From: Marinilactibacillus psychrotolerans
Lineage (GTDB): Bacteria > Bacillota > Bacilli > Lactobacillales > Carnobacteriaceae_A
Assembly: GCF_900101525.1 (NCBI RefSeq)
Contig: NZ_FMZD01000001.1
Location: 124,001 to 188,000 of the forward strand
DNA length: 64,000 bases
Reading direction: 5' to 3'
Shown here: piece by piece, positions 27,460-37,779 of the stretch
How positions within the stretch are numbered: the first letter of the stretch is position 1
Layout: every line of letters starts with the position of its first letter
Notes under the pieces: model-generated
What the model saw: only the letters and a program-made list of their open reading frames with translations
Told to the model about the DNA's origin: nothing
Database searches by the model: none
Made by a program: the position numbers and the translations under genes

Positions 27460-29730
27460 ATGATATGCCAAAGATGTATGCAACGCAATGCAACTATTCA
27501 TCTAACCACAAATATAAATGGAAGAAGTAGAGAAATCGATTTATGCCAGAAATGTTATAGAGAAATCAGACAGCAGGAGGAGCAAGGTAGAATGAATCAA
27601 GGAAACGCACAAGATCCATTTGGTTTTGGAAACTTTGATGATCTTTTTAGAGCAATCTCTCAAGGCAACACTCAGAATCCTAACCAACAGACTCCACCTA
27701 ACCAAGCATTCAGAGGAAATGGTCAGCAACCCCCTCGCAATAATGCTTCAGGAAGAGGAGGATTGCTGGGAGAATACGGCGTAGACCTAACCCAAATGGC
27801 TAAAGATGGTAAAATTGATCCTGTCATTGGCCGAGATAAAGAAATAGAAAGAGTTATCGAAATACTAAATCGTCGTACAAAAAATAACCCTGTTTTAACC
27901 GGAGAAGCAGGGGTAGGTAAAACCGCTATTGTAGAAGGTTTGGCCCTTAAGATTGTAAATGATGAAGTTCCGCAGAAATTATTGAATAAAGAAGTTATCC
28001 GCTTAGATGTTGCTTCGCTTGTTCAAGGAACTGGTATCAGAGGACAATTTGAAGAACGGATGCAGCAATTAATAAAAGAATTACGTGAAAATGATTCTAT
28101 CATTCTCTTTATTGATGAAGTTCACGAGTTAGTAGGCGCTGGAACTGCTGAGGGTAGCAGCATGGACGCAGGAAACATTTTAAAACCTGCCCTTGCTCGC
28201 GGTGAGTTGCAAATGGTTGGAGCCACAACTTTAAATGAATATAGAAAAATTGAAAAAGATCCTGCATTAGAAAGACGTTTGCAGCCAGTCAGAGTCAATG
28301 AACCAACTCCGGATGAAACAATCACAATATTAAAAGGTATTCAAAATCAGTACGAGAATTATCATCACGTACACTATACTGATAAAGCAATACAAAGTGC
28401 TGTGGAATTATCTCATCGGTATATCCAAGATCGTTTTTTACCTGATAAAGCAATTGATTTACTTGATGAGGCTGGATCTAAGAAAAACTTGACGATTCGT
28501 ACAGTAGACCCCGCAGCAATAACAAAAAAAATAGAAGAAGCCGAAAAACAAAAACAATCTTCATTACAACAAGAAGATTATGAAAAAGCAGCATTTTATC
28601 GTGATCAGGTAACTAAGCATAAAGAAATGTTGGATCAACAAACACCGGATTCCGAGCTACCTGAGATCACAGAAAAAGATATGGTTCATATTATTGAACA
28701 AAAAACGGGTATTCCGGTTGGTGAATTAAAAGAAAAAGAACAAGAACAATTACGTGACTTAGATCAATCTCTACGCAATCATGTAATAGGACAAGATGAT
28801 GCTGTCGAAAAAGTAGCTAAAGCGATTCGTAGAAATCGTATTGGATTAAGACAAAAAAATCGACCAATTGGTTCTTTCCTTTTCGTAGGACCAACAGGCG
28901 TGGGTAAAACAGAGTTAGCTAAAACTTTAGCACTCGAATTATTTGGCAGTAAAAATTCTTATGTACGTTTGGATATGAGTGAATATATGGAAAAACACAG
29001 CACTTCTAAACTTATCGGTTCTCCTCCTGGCTACGTAGGTTACGATGAAGCTGGGCAATTAACTGAAAAAATTCGCCGTAATCCATACAGCCTGATTCTC
29101 GTCGATGAAGTCGAAAAAGCGCATCCGGATGTCCTGCACATGTTCTTACAGATTCTAGATGATGGAAGATTAACTGATGCACAAGGCCGTACGGTTAATT
29201 TTAAAGAAACCATTATCATTATGACAAGTAATGCTGGAACTACAAACGTCGAATCAAGCGTTGGTTTTGGAGCACAATTAAGCGGAAAACAGCATTCACT
29301 TCTCAATAATCTTGGTGAATTCTTTAAACCGGAATTCTTGAATCGATTAGATGGCATTGTGGAATTCCATTCTTTATCAAAAGAACATCTAATGGAAATC
29401 GTTTCATTAATGTTAGAAGAAATTAATGCTGCACTGAAACAACACAATATAACGGTGACTGTAGATAATAAAGCTAAAGAAAAACTGGTAGATTTAGGAT
29501 ACGATCCTAAGATGGGCGCTCGTCCACTTCGCAGAGTCATCGAAGAACAAATTGAAGATAAAGTTGCCGAATATTACTTGAATCATCCTCAAGCAAGCAA
29601 TATTCTTGCAACAGTAAATGATGATGATATGATCGTTATCGAAAAGATTTCAAATTCAGAAGAATCTCATTCTGATATAGAAGATACTGAAGGAACTAAC
29701 CATAATAACCCTTCTTCACAAGACTCATAA
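27460..29730 (+). CDS. clpE: ATP-dependent Clp protease ATPase ClpE
   Basis: Hsp100 unfoldase of 756 residues that works with ClpP on damaged proteins. The N-terminal zinc finger typical of ClpE is seen (MICQRC and LCQKCYR within the first 35 residues). It is followed by a linker rich in N/Q/G, first AAA module (Walker [10 protein letters not shown]), a short UvrB/C-like middle region ([15 protein letters not shown]), and second AAA module (Walker [10 protein letters not shown]) with a ClpB-type C-terminal domain. I use ATG 27460, which begins the zinc finger; a TTG four codons earlier abuts the AAAGG and is less likely. Heat/stress control by CtsR is indicated by two operators upstream. Confidence 0.95.
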   Translation: MICQRCMQRNATIHLTTNINGRSREIDLCQKCYREIRQQEEQGRMNQGNAQDPFGFGNFDDLFRAISQGNTQNPNQQTPPNQAFRGNGQQPPRNNASGRGGLLGEYGVDLTQMAKDGKIDPVIGRDKEIERVIEILNRRTKNNPVLTGEAGVGKTAIVEGLALKIVNDEVPQKLLNKEVIRLDVASLVQGTGIRGQFEERMQQLIKELRENDSIILFIDEVHELVGAGTAEGSSMDAGNILKPALARGELQMVGATTLNEYRKIEKDPALERRLQPVRVNEPTPDETITILKGIQNQYENYHHVHYTDKAIQSAVELSHRYIQDRFLPDKAIDLLDEAGSKKNLTIRTVDPAAITKKIEEAEKQKQSSLQQEDYEKAAFYRDQVTKHKEMLDQQTPDSELPEITEKDMVHIIEQKTGIPVGELKEKEQEQLRDLDQSLRNHVIGQDDAVEKVAKAIRRNRIGLRQKNRPIGSFLFVGPTGVGKTELAKTLALELFGSKNSYVRLDMSEYMEKHSTSKLIGSPPGYVGYDEAGQLTEKIRRNPYSLILVDEVEKAHPDVLHMFLQILDDGRLTDAQGRTVNFKETIIIMTSNAGTTNVESSVGFGAQLSGKQHSLLNNLGEFFKPEFLNRLDGIVEFHSLSKEHLMEIVSLMLEEINAALKQHNITVTVDNKAKEKLVDLGYDPKMGARPLRRVIEEQIEDKVAEYYLNHPQASNILATVNDDDMIVIEKISNSEESHSDIEDTEGTNHNNPSSQDS

Positions 29731-29740
29731 TAAAAAAATG

Positions 29741-29800
29741 AAAAAAGCATGACTACTATCAGCCGACTATAGGCTCGGTAGTAGATCATGCTTTTTTTTT
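29741..29800. terminator. bidirectional terminator between clpE and prfC
   Basis: Long hairpin (AAAAAAGCATGA...TCATGCTTTTTTTTT with inner CTACTA/TAGTAG and GCC/GGC pairing). T runs on both strands; serves clpE and the convergent prfC. Confidence 0.9.
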
Positions 29801-29826
29801 AAAAATAAATACTTTTAATTTTCAAT

Positions 29827-31425
29827 TTATAAAAGAGAAGTAAGTTGAACTTCTGGGTATTTATCGCTAAACCAACGTTCTGCAAATTGATTTTCAAACA
29901 AGAATAATGGGCGACCAAATCGGTCTCTAACCAACATATTACGACTCGACCCCATGTTTTCATCCAATTGTTCTGGATCTATCCAACGAGCAATTCGACT
30001 ACCAATAGAAGTCATGACTACTTCTGAATTATATTCATTTAACATACGGTGCTGAAAAACTTCAAATTGCAACTGACCAACAGCGCCAATAATATATGTT
30101 TCAGTATGGTATGTTTTATATAATTGAATAGCGCCTTCTTGAACTAGTTGATTGATTCCTTTATGGAATGACTTTTGTTTCATGACATTTTTAGGTTCAA
30201 CTTTAATAAATAACTCTGGTGTAAATTGTGGCAGGCTTTCAAATTTTATCGCTTGTTTTCCTTCATAGATCGTATCACCAATTTGGAAATTCCCAGTATC
30301 ATATAATCCAATAATATCTCCTGCTACAGCACCTTTAACTGATTCTCTATTTTCGGCCATAAACTGAGTTGAATTTGACAACTTCATTTTTTTGTTGGTC
30401 CTGGCTAAAGTAACATCAATTCCTCTTTCAAAATCTCCGGAACATATTCTTACAAAGGCAATACGGTCCCGGTGCTTAGGATCCATATTAGCTTGAATTT
30501 TGAAGATAAACCCAGAAAATTCTTCTTTAGTAGGTGAGACTTCTTTTCCATCTACATCGATATGCTCAGTCGGTGCCGGGGCAAATTGTAAAAACGTCTC
30601 TAAAAAGGTCTGAACACCAAAATTTGTCAGAGCAGAACCAAAGAATACAGGCGTCAGTTTTCCATCTAGTATGGCTTTCTCAGAAAAGTCATTTCCCGCT
30701 TCTCTTAGTAACATCGCTTCTTCTAAAACTTGATCATATAAACTTTCTCGTTTAAGTTTATGTTCGCCTTCAATTGCCCCTTCATTATTTAAAGGTATGA
30801 AACGTTCTCCCTGATTTGATTCATCCGGGCGAAACATTTCAATACGATTATGATATAAGTCATATAAGCCTAGAAAGTTTTTCCCTGATCCTATTGGCCA
30901 ATTCATTGGGTATGCATCAATTTCTAGCACTTCTTCTAGCTCTTCTACTAATTCTAATGGTTCTCTTCCATCTCGATCTAACTTATTCATGAATGTGAAG
31001 ATTGGTATGCCGCGCATACGACAAACCTTAAATAATTTTTTTGTTTGCTCTTCAATCCCTTTAGCACTATCTACAACCATAACAGCAGCATCTACAGCCA
31101 TCAAAGTACGATAAGTGTCTTCAGAAAAATCTTCATGTCCTGGTGTATCAAGTATATTAATTCTTTTCTCATCATAATCAAACTGCATTACAGAACTCGT
31201 CACAGAGATACCACGTTGCTTCTCGATTTCCATCCAATCTGACTTTGCAAATTTGCCTGATTTTTTTGCTTTTACGGTACCAGCTTGTCTAATTGCTCCA
31301 CCGAATAAAAGTAATTGTTCCGTTATAGTTGTTTTCCCAGCATCAGGATGAGAGATAATGGCAAACGTCCTTCTAGACTCTACTTCTTTTTTTAATTCCT
31401 TATTTTCTTTTGTTTCGTTTATCAT
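29827..31425 (-). CDS. prfC: peptide chain release factor 3
   Basis: Translational GTPase that recycles RF1/RF2 after termination. G1 is [10 protein letters not shown] (about 25-34), G3 DTPGHEDF, G4 NKLD; the RF3 signature near the switch region is [11 protein letters not shown]. Length 532 is standard. Stand-alone gene between the clpE terminator and the AI-2E family gene. Confidence 0.96.
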   Translation of the reverse strand: MINETKENKELKKEVESRRTFAIISHPDAGKTTITEQLLLFGGAIRQAGTVKAKKSGKFAKSDWMEIEKQRGISVTSSVMQFDYDEKRINILDTPGHEDFSEDTYRTLMAVDAAVMVVDSAKGIEEQTKKLFKVCRMRGIPIFTFMNKLDRDGREPLELVEELEEVLEIDAYPMNWPIGSGKNFLGLYDLYHNRIEMFRPDESNQGERFIPLNNEGAIEGEHKLKRESLYDQVLEEAMLLREAGNDFSEKAILDGKLTPVFFGSALTNFGVQTFLETFLQFAPAPTEHIDVDGKEVSPTKEEFSGFIFKIQANMDPKHRDRIAFVRICSGDFERGIDVTLARTNKKMKLSNSTQFMAENRESVKGAVAGDIIGLYDTGNFQIGDTIYEGKQAIKFESLPQFTPELFIKVEPKNVMKQKSFHKGINQLVQEGAIQLYKTYHTETYIIGAVGQLQFEVFQHRMLNEYNSEVVMTSIGSRIARWIDPEQLDENMGSSRNMLVRDRFGRPLFLFENQFAERWFSDKYPEVQLTSLL

Positions 31426-31496
31426 AATAACTTCCTTTATCTATAATAATTTCTTATTAACTTGATCATTTTATTGTTCGCTGAATAGTTACTCAG

Positions 31497-32588
31497 CTAA
31501 GACAAGGTGATCTTCTTTTCTTTTTTTATTTTTATAACATAGACTACAATCGTCTTAATAATTGCAAATACTGGCACTCCAATCAACATCCCAAGTAACC
31601 CTGCTATATCTGCTGAAGCTAAAAGAATCAAAATTACTGTAAGAGGATGAATCGAAAGAGATTTTCCTACCAAAAAAGGTGTAAACAAATTCCCATCTAA
31701 CTGTTGAACAATCAATACAAAAATCGCTGCCAAAACTGCTTTTGCTGGAGAATCAATTAGTCCTACTATAATGGCTGGCGCTGCTCCTAAGAAAGGACCA
31801 ATATAGGGAATGAAATTTGTAATTGCTGCAAACACAGAGAGTAAAAACGCAGACGGGAAACCTGCTATAGTATACATGACAAAAAGAATGATACCAACAA
31901 GTAATGAAGCCATCCCCTTACCACTAATATAGCTGGAAATTGTGTCATTTATTTGAAGGGCAAGTTCTTTAGCGTTCTTTTTAAACTTTTCTGGACTGAT
32001 TTTTTCAATATAACTCGGGAATCTATGTCCGTCGTATAGCATATAAAACAAAATAACAGGAACTGTGATGAATAAAAATAAAAATTGCGTCAAGCTTTGG
32101 ATTACACCACCTACACTCGTTACCATACCATCTAGAAATCCTGTTCCCAGATTTCGTAACCACGAGTCTATATTTAAAAGAATCGTATCAAAATCGACTT
32201 GCTCCATCCAAGGTTCTTCTGAAAGTTTCCGGAAATAGAAATCCAGTTCATTGATAAACTGAGGAATACCTGAAATAAGTAAACTAGTTTGCTCTACTAA
32301 CATTGGGATACCTCTTAATACTGTGAGGACAACTACTCCTACAAGCAATACCATTACTAGAGATACTCCGTATATTCTTTTAACTTTTATTTTTTCAAGT
32401 AATTTAACAATTGGATTTAATAAATAAAACAAAAATCCGGCCATTAATAAGGGCATAAATAATGAAGTTAAGATAGCTAATAGAGGGTTTAAAATAAAAT
32501 CTATTTGTTGAAGAATGAATATCAACAATGCGACTGCTAGAAACCACACAGTCCAGAACATTATTTTTGAGTTTTGCCAATTTATCAC
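31497..32588 (-). CDS. AI-2E family permease-like membrane protein
   Basis: Polytopic membrane protein of 363 residues with about eight hydrophobic segments arranged as in the AI-2E/PerM family (three near the N-terminus, an extracytoplasmic loop of about 60-80 residues, then a C-terminal block with FIPYIGPFLGAAPAIIVG and LLGMLIGVPVFA). Members export autoinducer-2, or act as sodium/proton antiporters or unknown exporters, so the substrate is open. The start is GTG 32588 with AGGAG eight bases upstream. Confidence 0.88.
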   Translation of the reverse strand: MINWQNSKIMFWTVWFLAVALLIFILQQIDFILNPLLAILTSLFMPLLMAGFLFYLLNPIVKLLEKIKVKRIYGVSLVMVLLVGVVVLTVLRGIPMLVEQTSLLISGIPQFINELDFYFRKLSEEPWMEQVDFDTILLNIDSWLRNLGTGFLDGMVTSVGGVIQSLTQFLFLFITVPVILFYMLYDGHRFPSYIEKISPEKFKKNAKELALQINDTISSYISGKGMASLLVGIILFVMYTIAGFPSAFLLSVFAAITNFIPYIGPFLGAAPAIIVGLIDSPAKAVLAAIFVLIVQQLDGNLFTPFLVGKSLSIHPLTVILILLASADIAGLLGMLIGVPVFAIIKTIVVYVIKIKKEKKITLS

Positions 32589-32734
32589 TTACATTTCTCC
32601 TCTACCGTTTAATGACTACAACCTATTATATGACAGCTACTACTTAAATAAAAGAGGCAGTTATCACTATTAATTGACGCAAATACAAATTTAATGATAA
32701 AATTATAAAAATCTATATTTTGAGGAGTTTTTTT

Positions 32735-33166
32735 ATGGAATTCAAGTGGGCCGATGATATATCAAATAAAGTATACAAAGACGCTATACATATAAGAAAA
32801 GAAGTCTTCGTAAAAGAACAAAAGGTAGATCCATCGCTAGAAATTGATGAACTGGAAGATCAAACGCTGCACCTTGTAGGTTATATAAACTCAGTTCCTT
32901 CAGCTACAGCAAGGATCTATGAAAAAGCGCCTCATTTATTTAAGATCCAAAGAGTTGCCGTTGTTAGTAGTGCACGAAAGACAGGGGCTGGCAAGAAATT
33001 AATGGCGGAATTAGAACGGTATATACGAACTCAAAATGCAGAGATCATGATATTAGATTCTCAAGATCAAGCAATTCCTTTCTATGAAAAATCTGGATTT
33101 TCCATGGAAGGAGACGGGTTTATGGATGCTGGAATTCCACATCATCGAATGACAAAAAGAATTTAA
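32735..33166 (+). CDS. GNAT family N-acetyltransferase
   Basis: Acetyl-CoA-dependent acetyltransferase of 143 residues. The N-terminal segment (IRKEVFVKEQKVDPSLEID) and the acetyl-CoA loop region RVAVVSSARKTGAGKKLMAELE (Q/RxxGxG/A type, about 88-108) are visible, ending with PFYEKSGFSMEGDGFMDAGIPHHRM, as in the YjcF/ElaA-like subgroup. Substrate unknown. Start ATG 32735 follows GAGGAG. Confidence 0.85.
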   Translation: MEFKWADDISNKVYKDAIHIRKEVFVKEQKVDPSLEIDELEDQTLHLVGYINSVPSATARIYEKAPHLFKIQRVAVVSSARKTGAGKKLMAELERYIRTQNAEIMILDSQDQAIPFYEKSGFSMEGDGFMDAGIPHHRMTKRI

Positions 33167-33190
33167 AGGCGAAGCACGCTTCGTCTTTAA
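33165..33190. terminator. short hairpin between convergent GNAT and DUF3006 genes
   Basis: AAAGGCGAAGC with near-complement GCTTCGTCTTT; weak T/A tails. Possible bidirectional terminator. Confidence 0.5.
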
Positions 33191-33212
33191 CCATACACTG
33201 TTCACTAATTAC

Positions 33213-33461
33213 TTAATGCTTTCTTTTCAAAAGTTTTTCCCTTCTTTTTTTATTATTCTGCAATCTTTTTTGAGTCTCTGCTCGTAATACTTTTATGAAA
33301 AGTTTGTTATCACCATCAATAACAGTAGGCTCTATTTCTAAAACATCCCCAACTTTACAATCGTCAGGTAATTTATCTTTTGTCAAAATGATTTCATCAC
33401 TTTTATCATCCGGGACTAATTTAGCTTTATTATTCTCCAAAGATTCAAAAACTACTATCAT
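33213..33461 (-). CDS. DUF3006 family protein
   Basis: Small protein of 82 residues: a beta-rich N-terminal half (FESLENNKAKLVPDDKSDEIILTKDKLPDDCKVGDVLEI pattern, split by several prolines and acidic residues) and a strongly basic C-terminal tail (KRLQNNKKRREKLLKRKH). DUF3006 genes commonly follow ComEC-like or other MBL-fold hydrolase genes, as here; function unknown. ATG 33461 is chosen, with AAGGTGG five bases upstream. A GTG three codons earlier lies inside that ribosome binding site. Confidence 0.8.
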   Translation of the reverse strand: MIVVFESLENNKAKLVPDDKSDEIILTKDKLPDDCKVGDVLEIEPTVIDGDNKLFIKVLRAETQKRLQNNKKRREKLLKRKH

Positions 33462-33514
33462 AGGAACCACCTTATCTGATTATATATTCAGAATTTCTTG
33501 CAGTATTAAGTTAT

Positions 33515-34513
33515 TTACTTACTTTTTTCTAATTCTATATCCATCTTATCCGACTCATTCACTTGTATAGAGATTGTTCCATTTTTTATTGTATTATATA
33601 AAGGAACTCCCTGTTTCTCTAACCGAGCCAAAGTTTCTTTATGCGGATGACCATAAGAATTATTTGCTCCTGCTTGCACAATTGCAATTTGTGGGTTTAC
33701 TGCATTAAGCCATTCATTACTGGTACTATCCTTAGAACCATGGTGTCCGACTAGAAGTATATCTGCTACTAGATCAAAGTATTGTTCCATTAACCGAGTT
33801 TCAACTTTAGAAGAAACATCGCCAGTTACCATAGTTCGTATACCATTTAAAGTTATTTTTGTTACAATAGATTCTTCATTCTGATCTTCTGTTACAGCTT
33901 TTTTGAACGGGCTGAATACCTCGATTTTAAACGGCCCTACAGTTTTTTCTTCTTGCGCTTTAGGTTCATAGTATAGAGCACCTGAATCTTCGATAGCATC
34001 CAATAAATCTTCATAAATCACTGTAGTATGGTCAACTCCGTTCATCCAAACTTCTTTTACGTTATAATAATCCAGAACTAAATCACCATTACCAATGTGG
34101 TCTGCATCATTGTGGGTAAAAATCAATAAATCGATCGTTCCTCCAGTACCTATATATTGATCAAGATATTTAATAATTCTTTTATCAGGATCATCATATC
34201 TACCAGTATCAATCAAGATATTTGTTCCATCACTGGCCTGCATTAAAGTAGCCGAACCTTGCCCCACATCAAAAAATCGAATGGTCCCTTCAGCACTCTT
34301 TTCTTCACCCGCTATACGATGATTCAATTCAGAAAAAACAGAAGTCACATCATCCGTTATTTCTTGAGCTCTTTTTGAAAAGTACTTTACATCATACGGA
34401 TTATCTCCGAAAAACAAGCCCATTAAAAAAGCAACACCTAAAAGTAGTGTTGTAAGGACAATTTGTAATCGTTGCTGCTTTTGTTTTTTAGTTAATTTTT
34501 TCTTTCTAACCAT
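33515..34513 (-). CDS. membrane-anchored ComEC-like MBL-fold hydrolase
   Basis: Protein of 332 residues: basic N-terminus, one membrane segment (about 14-36, VLTTLLLGVAFLMGLFFG), then a metallo-beta-lactamase fold on the outside. The MBL motif THNDADH is present (about 135-141), preceded by FFDVGQGSATLMQ and ILIDTGR and followed by VTGDVS and LLVGHHGSKDSTS. This resembles the C-terminal domain of ComEC but lacks its membrane channel. A phosphodiesterase/nuclease or cell-surface role is possible and untested. The ATG directly follows the rluD-like stop without a gap, so it belongs to the relQ-nadK-rluD operon, with the DUF3006 gene behind it. Confidence 0.82.
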   Translation of the reverse strand: MVRKKKLTKKQKQQRLQIVLTTLLLGVAFLMGLFFGDNPYDVKYFSKRAQEITDDVTSVFSELNHRIAGEEKSAEGTIRFFDVGQGSATLMQASDGTNILIDTGRYDDPDKRIIKYLDQYIGTGGTIDLLIFTHNDADHIGNGDLVLDYYNVKEVWMNGVDHTTVIYEDLLDAIEDSGALYYEPKAQEEKTVGPFKIEVFSPFKKAVTEDQNEESIVTKITLNGIRTMVTGDVSSKVETRLMEQYFDLVADILLVGHHGSKDSTSNEWLNAVNPQIAIVQAGANNSYGHPHKETLARLEKQGVPLYNTIKNGTISIQVNESDKMDIELEKSK

Positions 34514-35407
34514 TTATTTCCCTCGCAGTACTTCGATCAATTCTTTTAAATCATTAGGAAGTGGTGCATATATTTTTAAGAATTGCTCAGTAAACGGATG
34601 CTGAAATGATAATTCACTGCAATGAAGAGCTTGCCTAAAAAAATAGTCGCTTTCCTCTCCATACAAATTATCACCTAATAGCGGACAATCAATATGAGAA
34701 AAATGGACTCTGATTTGATGTGTTCTACCAGTGTGCAGCTTTACTTTTACTAATGTAGCATGACTATATCTTTCCTCAACCCAATACTCTGTTAGTGAAG
34801 GCTTTCCGTCTGCTCTTACTTCTCGTGTAATAATTGAATCTGCTGTACGTCCTATAGGCGCTTCAATAAAGTCATGATTTTCAATTAATACGTCAGAAAT
34901 AATCGCCTGATAAAGCTTTTCTACTTCTTGCTTTCTCATCTTTTGATCGATCATCGAATGCGCAAGGGCATTTTTGGCAAAAATCATTGCTCCAGATGTT
35001 TCTCTATCCAGTCTTGTAACCACATGCACAGTTTTATGCGTATAATAATTTCGCTCAACATAGCCTCTGATTCTATTAGCCATTGTGTCTTCTCGATGGG
35101 TTGAAGAAGGAACAGACGCTACTCCAGCAGGTTTATTTACAATAAGATAATGTTCATCTTCAAATAAAATATCTAATGGCTTTTCAGATGGCTTCAAATA
35201 AGGATTAGCCGGTTCTATCGGTATTGACATTCGAATAGTATCACCAATATTAAGCGTATGTCTTACCCTTACCTCTTCGCCATTCACTTCCAGTTGCCCA
35301 CCTCTAAATTTAACTTTTGCGAGCATTTTTTTTGATATTTTCTTTTCTTTTAAAAAAGTTTTTAGCATTCTTGGTTCAGTCTCTTCATATTTCCATTCAA
35401 TGATCAT
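34514..35407 (-). CDS. RluA/RluD family rRNA pseudouridine synthase
   Basis: Isomerises uridine in structured RNA, probably rRNA. An N-terminal S4-like RNA-binding stretch (LAKVKFRGGQLEVNGEEV) precedes the catalytic domain. The catalytic aspartate is in VTRLDRETSGAMIFAKN (about 125-141), with the downstream GRTHQIRVHFSH motif. The exact site cannot be assigned. I use ATG 35407 (297 residues, start MIIEWKYEE); an ATG nine codons earlier is possible. The gene overlaps the end of the NAD kinase gene by 11 bases, so translation is coupled. Confidence 0.9.
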   Translation of the reverse strand: MIIEWKYEETEPRMLKTFLKEKKISKKMLAKVKFRGGQLEVNGEEVRVRHTLNIGDTIRMSIPIEPANPYLKPSEKPLDILFEDEHYLIVNKPAGVASVPSSTHREDTMANRIRGYVERNYYTHKTVHVVTRLDRETSGAMIFAKNALAHSMIDQKMRKQEVEKLYQAIISDVLIENHDFIEAPIGRTADSIITREVRADGKPSLTEYWVEERYSHATLVKVKLHTGRTHQIRVHFSHIDCPLLGDNLYGEESDYFFRQALHCSELSFQHPFTEQFLKIYAPLPNDLKELIEVLRGK

Positions 35408-36209
35408 TTCTTTTTCTCGCTCCCAAAAATGCATCTTCTACTCTATTCCAGAAATGAGTATGCTGATAACGTGCAAATCGAATTCGCTCATCTGCAATTT
35501 TAAACCTAAGTTCAGAAACTTCTGATTCAGTGGTCACTACTTGATCAATGGTAAAAACAAAATCAGTTGTTTCAATAGGTATTATTTTGATCCATTCATC
35601 AGGAGCTATAACCATTGGAGAACTTAAAGTACGAAACACACGATTATTTAATGAAGCCATTTCCGTTAACTGAAGAGCTTCCAACCGCGGATGTAAAACT
35701 GCTCCACCAATTGATTTATTATATCCTGTAGATCCCGTGGGAGTAGAGATACACAGGCCATCACCACGAAAGCGCTCAAACTGTTCGTCTCTAATATAAA
35801 CATCACACACTAGAGTACCGTCGACTCTTTTAATTGTAGATTCATTCAGGGCAAGAAAATGTGCAGGAGCTGTTTTGTTTTTGAAATAAATTTCAACATC
35901 TAATAGTGGATACTGAACGAATTCTCCATTGTCTTTTTTTAGACTCTCAATCAATTCCCCAATATTGTACTCACGCCAGTCTGTATAAAATCCTAAGTGT
36001 CCGGTGTGAACCCCTATAAAGCGCACTTGATTCAAAATATGAGCATAACGATGAAATGCAGATAAGAGTGTACCATCTCCCCCAACAGAAATGACAATCG
36101 CAGGATTTTTCTGATCGATAATAAATCCATTCTCTTTAAGCATTGCACGTAATTTTTTATATACTTTATTTGATTCTCCCGTTGAGTTAGACACAATTGC
36201 TACTCTCAC
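35397..36209 (-). CDS. ppnK: NAD kinase
   Basis: Phosphorylates NAD to NADP. The motif SVGGDGTLLSAFHRY lies near residues 40-54, STPTGSTGYNKSIGGAV near 140-156. I choose GTG 36209 (270 residues, start V-R-V-A-I-V), which has AAGGA eight bases upstream and matches the family N-terminus; an upstream start would lie inside the alarmone synthetase gene. The gap to that stop is 4 bases. The relQ-ppnK-rluD order matches Bacillus yjbM-ppnK-yjbO. Confidence 0.95.
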   Translation of the reverse strand: MRVAIVSNSTGESNKVYKKLRAMLKENGFIIDQKNPAIVISVGGDGTLLSAFHRYAHILNQVRFIGVHTGHLGFYTDWREYNIGELIESLKKDNGEFVQYPLLDVEIYFKNKTAPAHFLALNESTIKRVDGTLVCDVYIRDEQFERFRGDGLCISTPTGSTGYNKSIGGAVLHPRLEALQLTEMASLNNRVFRTLSSPMVIAPDEWIKIIPIETTDFVFTIDQVVTTESEVSELRFKIADERIRFARYQHTHFWNRVEDAFLGARKRNDH

Positions 36210-36213
36210 TATA

Positions 36214-36867
36214 CTATTCCTTCCATTCGTTTCTATTAAAAGGTGATTTACCATCTTTAAATCTAAAATTACTTTGTGCTTCTTTTATTTCCTCTCTTAT
36301 AGTCGACATTTCTTCATCTAACTGGAAAGCTGATTCAGCAGCTTTTTGAAGCCTTAAGTTAATTTCGTGTGGAAATTCCCCTTGATACTTATAATTTAAA
36401 GAATGCTCAATTGAAGCCCAGAAGTTCATTGCTAAAGTTCTAATTTGTATCTCAACTAAAACATATTTCACTTCATCAATCAGTTGAACAGGGTATTCAC
36501 AAATCAAATGATATGATCGGTATCCACTATTTTTTTTATTTGTCACATAATCTTTTTCTTGAACCACTTTAAAGTCATGACGATTTTTTAATAGTGTTAC
36601 AACATCATAGATATCTTCTACAAACGGACACATAATTCGAATGCCCGCTAAATCTTCCATCTCTGTTTCTAACTTTTCCAATGAAACATTTCTAGTTCTA
36701 GATTTTAATAAAATACTATTAACTGGTTTGACACGCCCAGTTACAAATTCGATCGGTCCGTGCTGTTTGCTTAATTGATAAGAAGTTCTAATTCCTTTAA
36801 GTTTAACTTTCAATTCATTCACTGTTTGAGTATACGGAAGTAAAAATAATTCCCAGTCTCTATCCAT
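36214..36867 (-). CDS. relQ: small alarmone synthetase (RelQ/YjbM type)
   Basis: Single-domain (p)ppGpp synthetase of 217 residues, no hydrolase or regulatory domain. Conserved RelA/SpoT synthetase segments: RTRNVSLEKLETEMEDLAGIRI (about 65-86), GYRSYHLI (ATP/GTP site) and VEIQIRTLAMNFWASIEHSL. It forms tetramers and is activated by pppGpp in other Firmicutes. The linkage to NAD kinase and the RluD-like gene is strongly conserved and supports RelQ over RelP. Confidence 0.93.
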   Translation of the reverse strand: MDRDWELFLLPYTQTVNELKVKLKGIRTSYQLSKQHGPIEFVTGRVKPVNSILLKSRTRNVSLEKLETEMEDLAGIRIMCPFVEDIYDVVTLLKNRHDFKVVQEKDYVTNKKNSGYRSYHLICEYPVQLIDEVKYVLVEIQIRTLAMNFWASIEHSLNYKYQGEFPHEINLRLQKAAESAFQLDEEMSTIREEIKEAQSNFRFKDGKSPFNRNEWKE

Positions 36868-36969
36868 TTATATTACCTTCTTTTCATTTCCTTCTTTCAT
36901 TCTTCTCTGATCTATTGTAACATATTTATGGATAAAACCGTAATATAGACCCCGGAATGAGGATTACAT

Positions 36970-37566
36970 ATGAAGCAAAATATTGAAATTGAATTTAAAA
37001 ATTTATTGACCGAAAATGAATATAACAGTTTATTTGAAGGATTACATTTAAAAACCAAAGATGTCTTCTCACAAGAAAATATTTACTTTGATACTGTAAA
37101 TTTTGACTTAAAAAGCAAAAAACTGGCCTTAAGGATTAGAATAAAAGAAGACACTGCCGAGATTACTTTAAAATCTCCTCACAAAAAGCATTTATTGGAA
37201 ACAAATATAACAATTAGTTTAGCTGAAGCTTACTCTATTAAAAAGAGCACTGTCTATTTTGCTTCGGGTATGATCGCTGATGTCTTAAAATCATATGATC
37301 TTGACCCTAGAACCCCTCTTAAAATTTTTGCGCAGTTAAAAACTGAACGTGTCGAACAAATAAACAGGAATAGTATTATTGTTCTAGACAAAAATTACTA
37401 CGCTGACAAGATAGATTACGAATTAGAAGTTGAAAGCTTGAGTGCAGAAGAAGGAGAACAGCTTATTGATAATTTGATGAATGATTTTTCTATCCCCAAG
37501 CGAAAAACACTTAATAAAATTATTCGAGCTTATAACGCGCTGCATTCAAAAACCGCTGATGATTAA
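36970..37566 (+). CDS. CYTH domain protein (YjbK-like)
   Basis: Triphosphate tunnel fold protein of 198 residues. The diagnostic EIEFK motif is at residues 6-10; alternating charged strands follow (LALRIRIKED, ITLKSPHKKHLLETNI, DYELEVE). Members hydrolyse inorganic tripolyphosphate or bind organic triphosphates; next to a (p)ppGpp synthetase, a nucleotide-linked role is plausible but unproven. Divergent from relQ; ATG 36970 follows GAGGA. Confidence 0.88.
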   Translation: MKQNIEIEFKNLLTENEYNSLFEGLHLKTKDVFSQENIYFDTVNFDLKSKKLALRIRIKEDTAEITLKSPHKKHLLETNITISLAEAYSIKKSTVYFASGMIADVLKSYDLDPRTPLKIFAQLKTERVEQINRNSIIVLDKNYYADKIDYELEVESLSAEEGEQLIDNLMNDFSIPKRKTLNKIIRAYNALHSKTADD

Positions 37567-37581
37567 ATGTCTTGTTCTAAT

Positions 37582-37623
37582 TGTGACGATTTTGTCACAT
37601 ACCAATAAACTTTATGACAAAAT
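37582..37623. repeat. nested inverted repeats upstream of the SpxH-like gene
   Basis: TGTGAC (37582-37587) and GTCACA (37594-37599) form one inverted repeat with a six-base centre. ATTTTGTCA (37589-37597) and TGACAAAAT (37615-37623) form another, with a 17-base centre. They lie about 160-200 bases before the SpxH-like start and just after the CYTH gene stop. They could be an operator or a weak transcript-end hairpin. Confidence 0.5.
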
Positions 37624-37779
37624 CTATGCAGATGATTATTAATATTTTCTCGTCTTTGTTAATCTAGTAATTGTAAAGATAAATCACACAAGTTATTCTA
37701 AATTTATATATTACTAATTAGACATTAAGCACTTCAGACGAGAAACTAACAAAATAAATTATTGTAAGGTGAGTATAAA

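Noticed and set aside
37582-37599. CRP/Rex-type operator at the TGTGAC/GTCACA repeat
   Set aside because: CRP and Rex sites have a six-base gap between TGTGA and TCACA; here the gap is eight, so I list it only as an inverted repeat.
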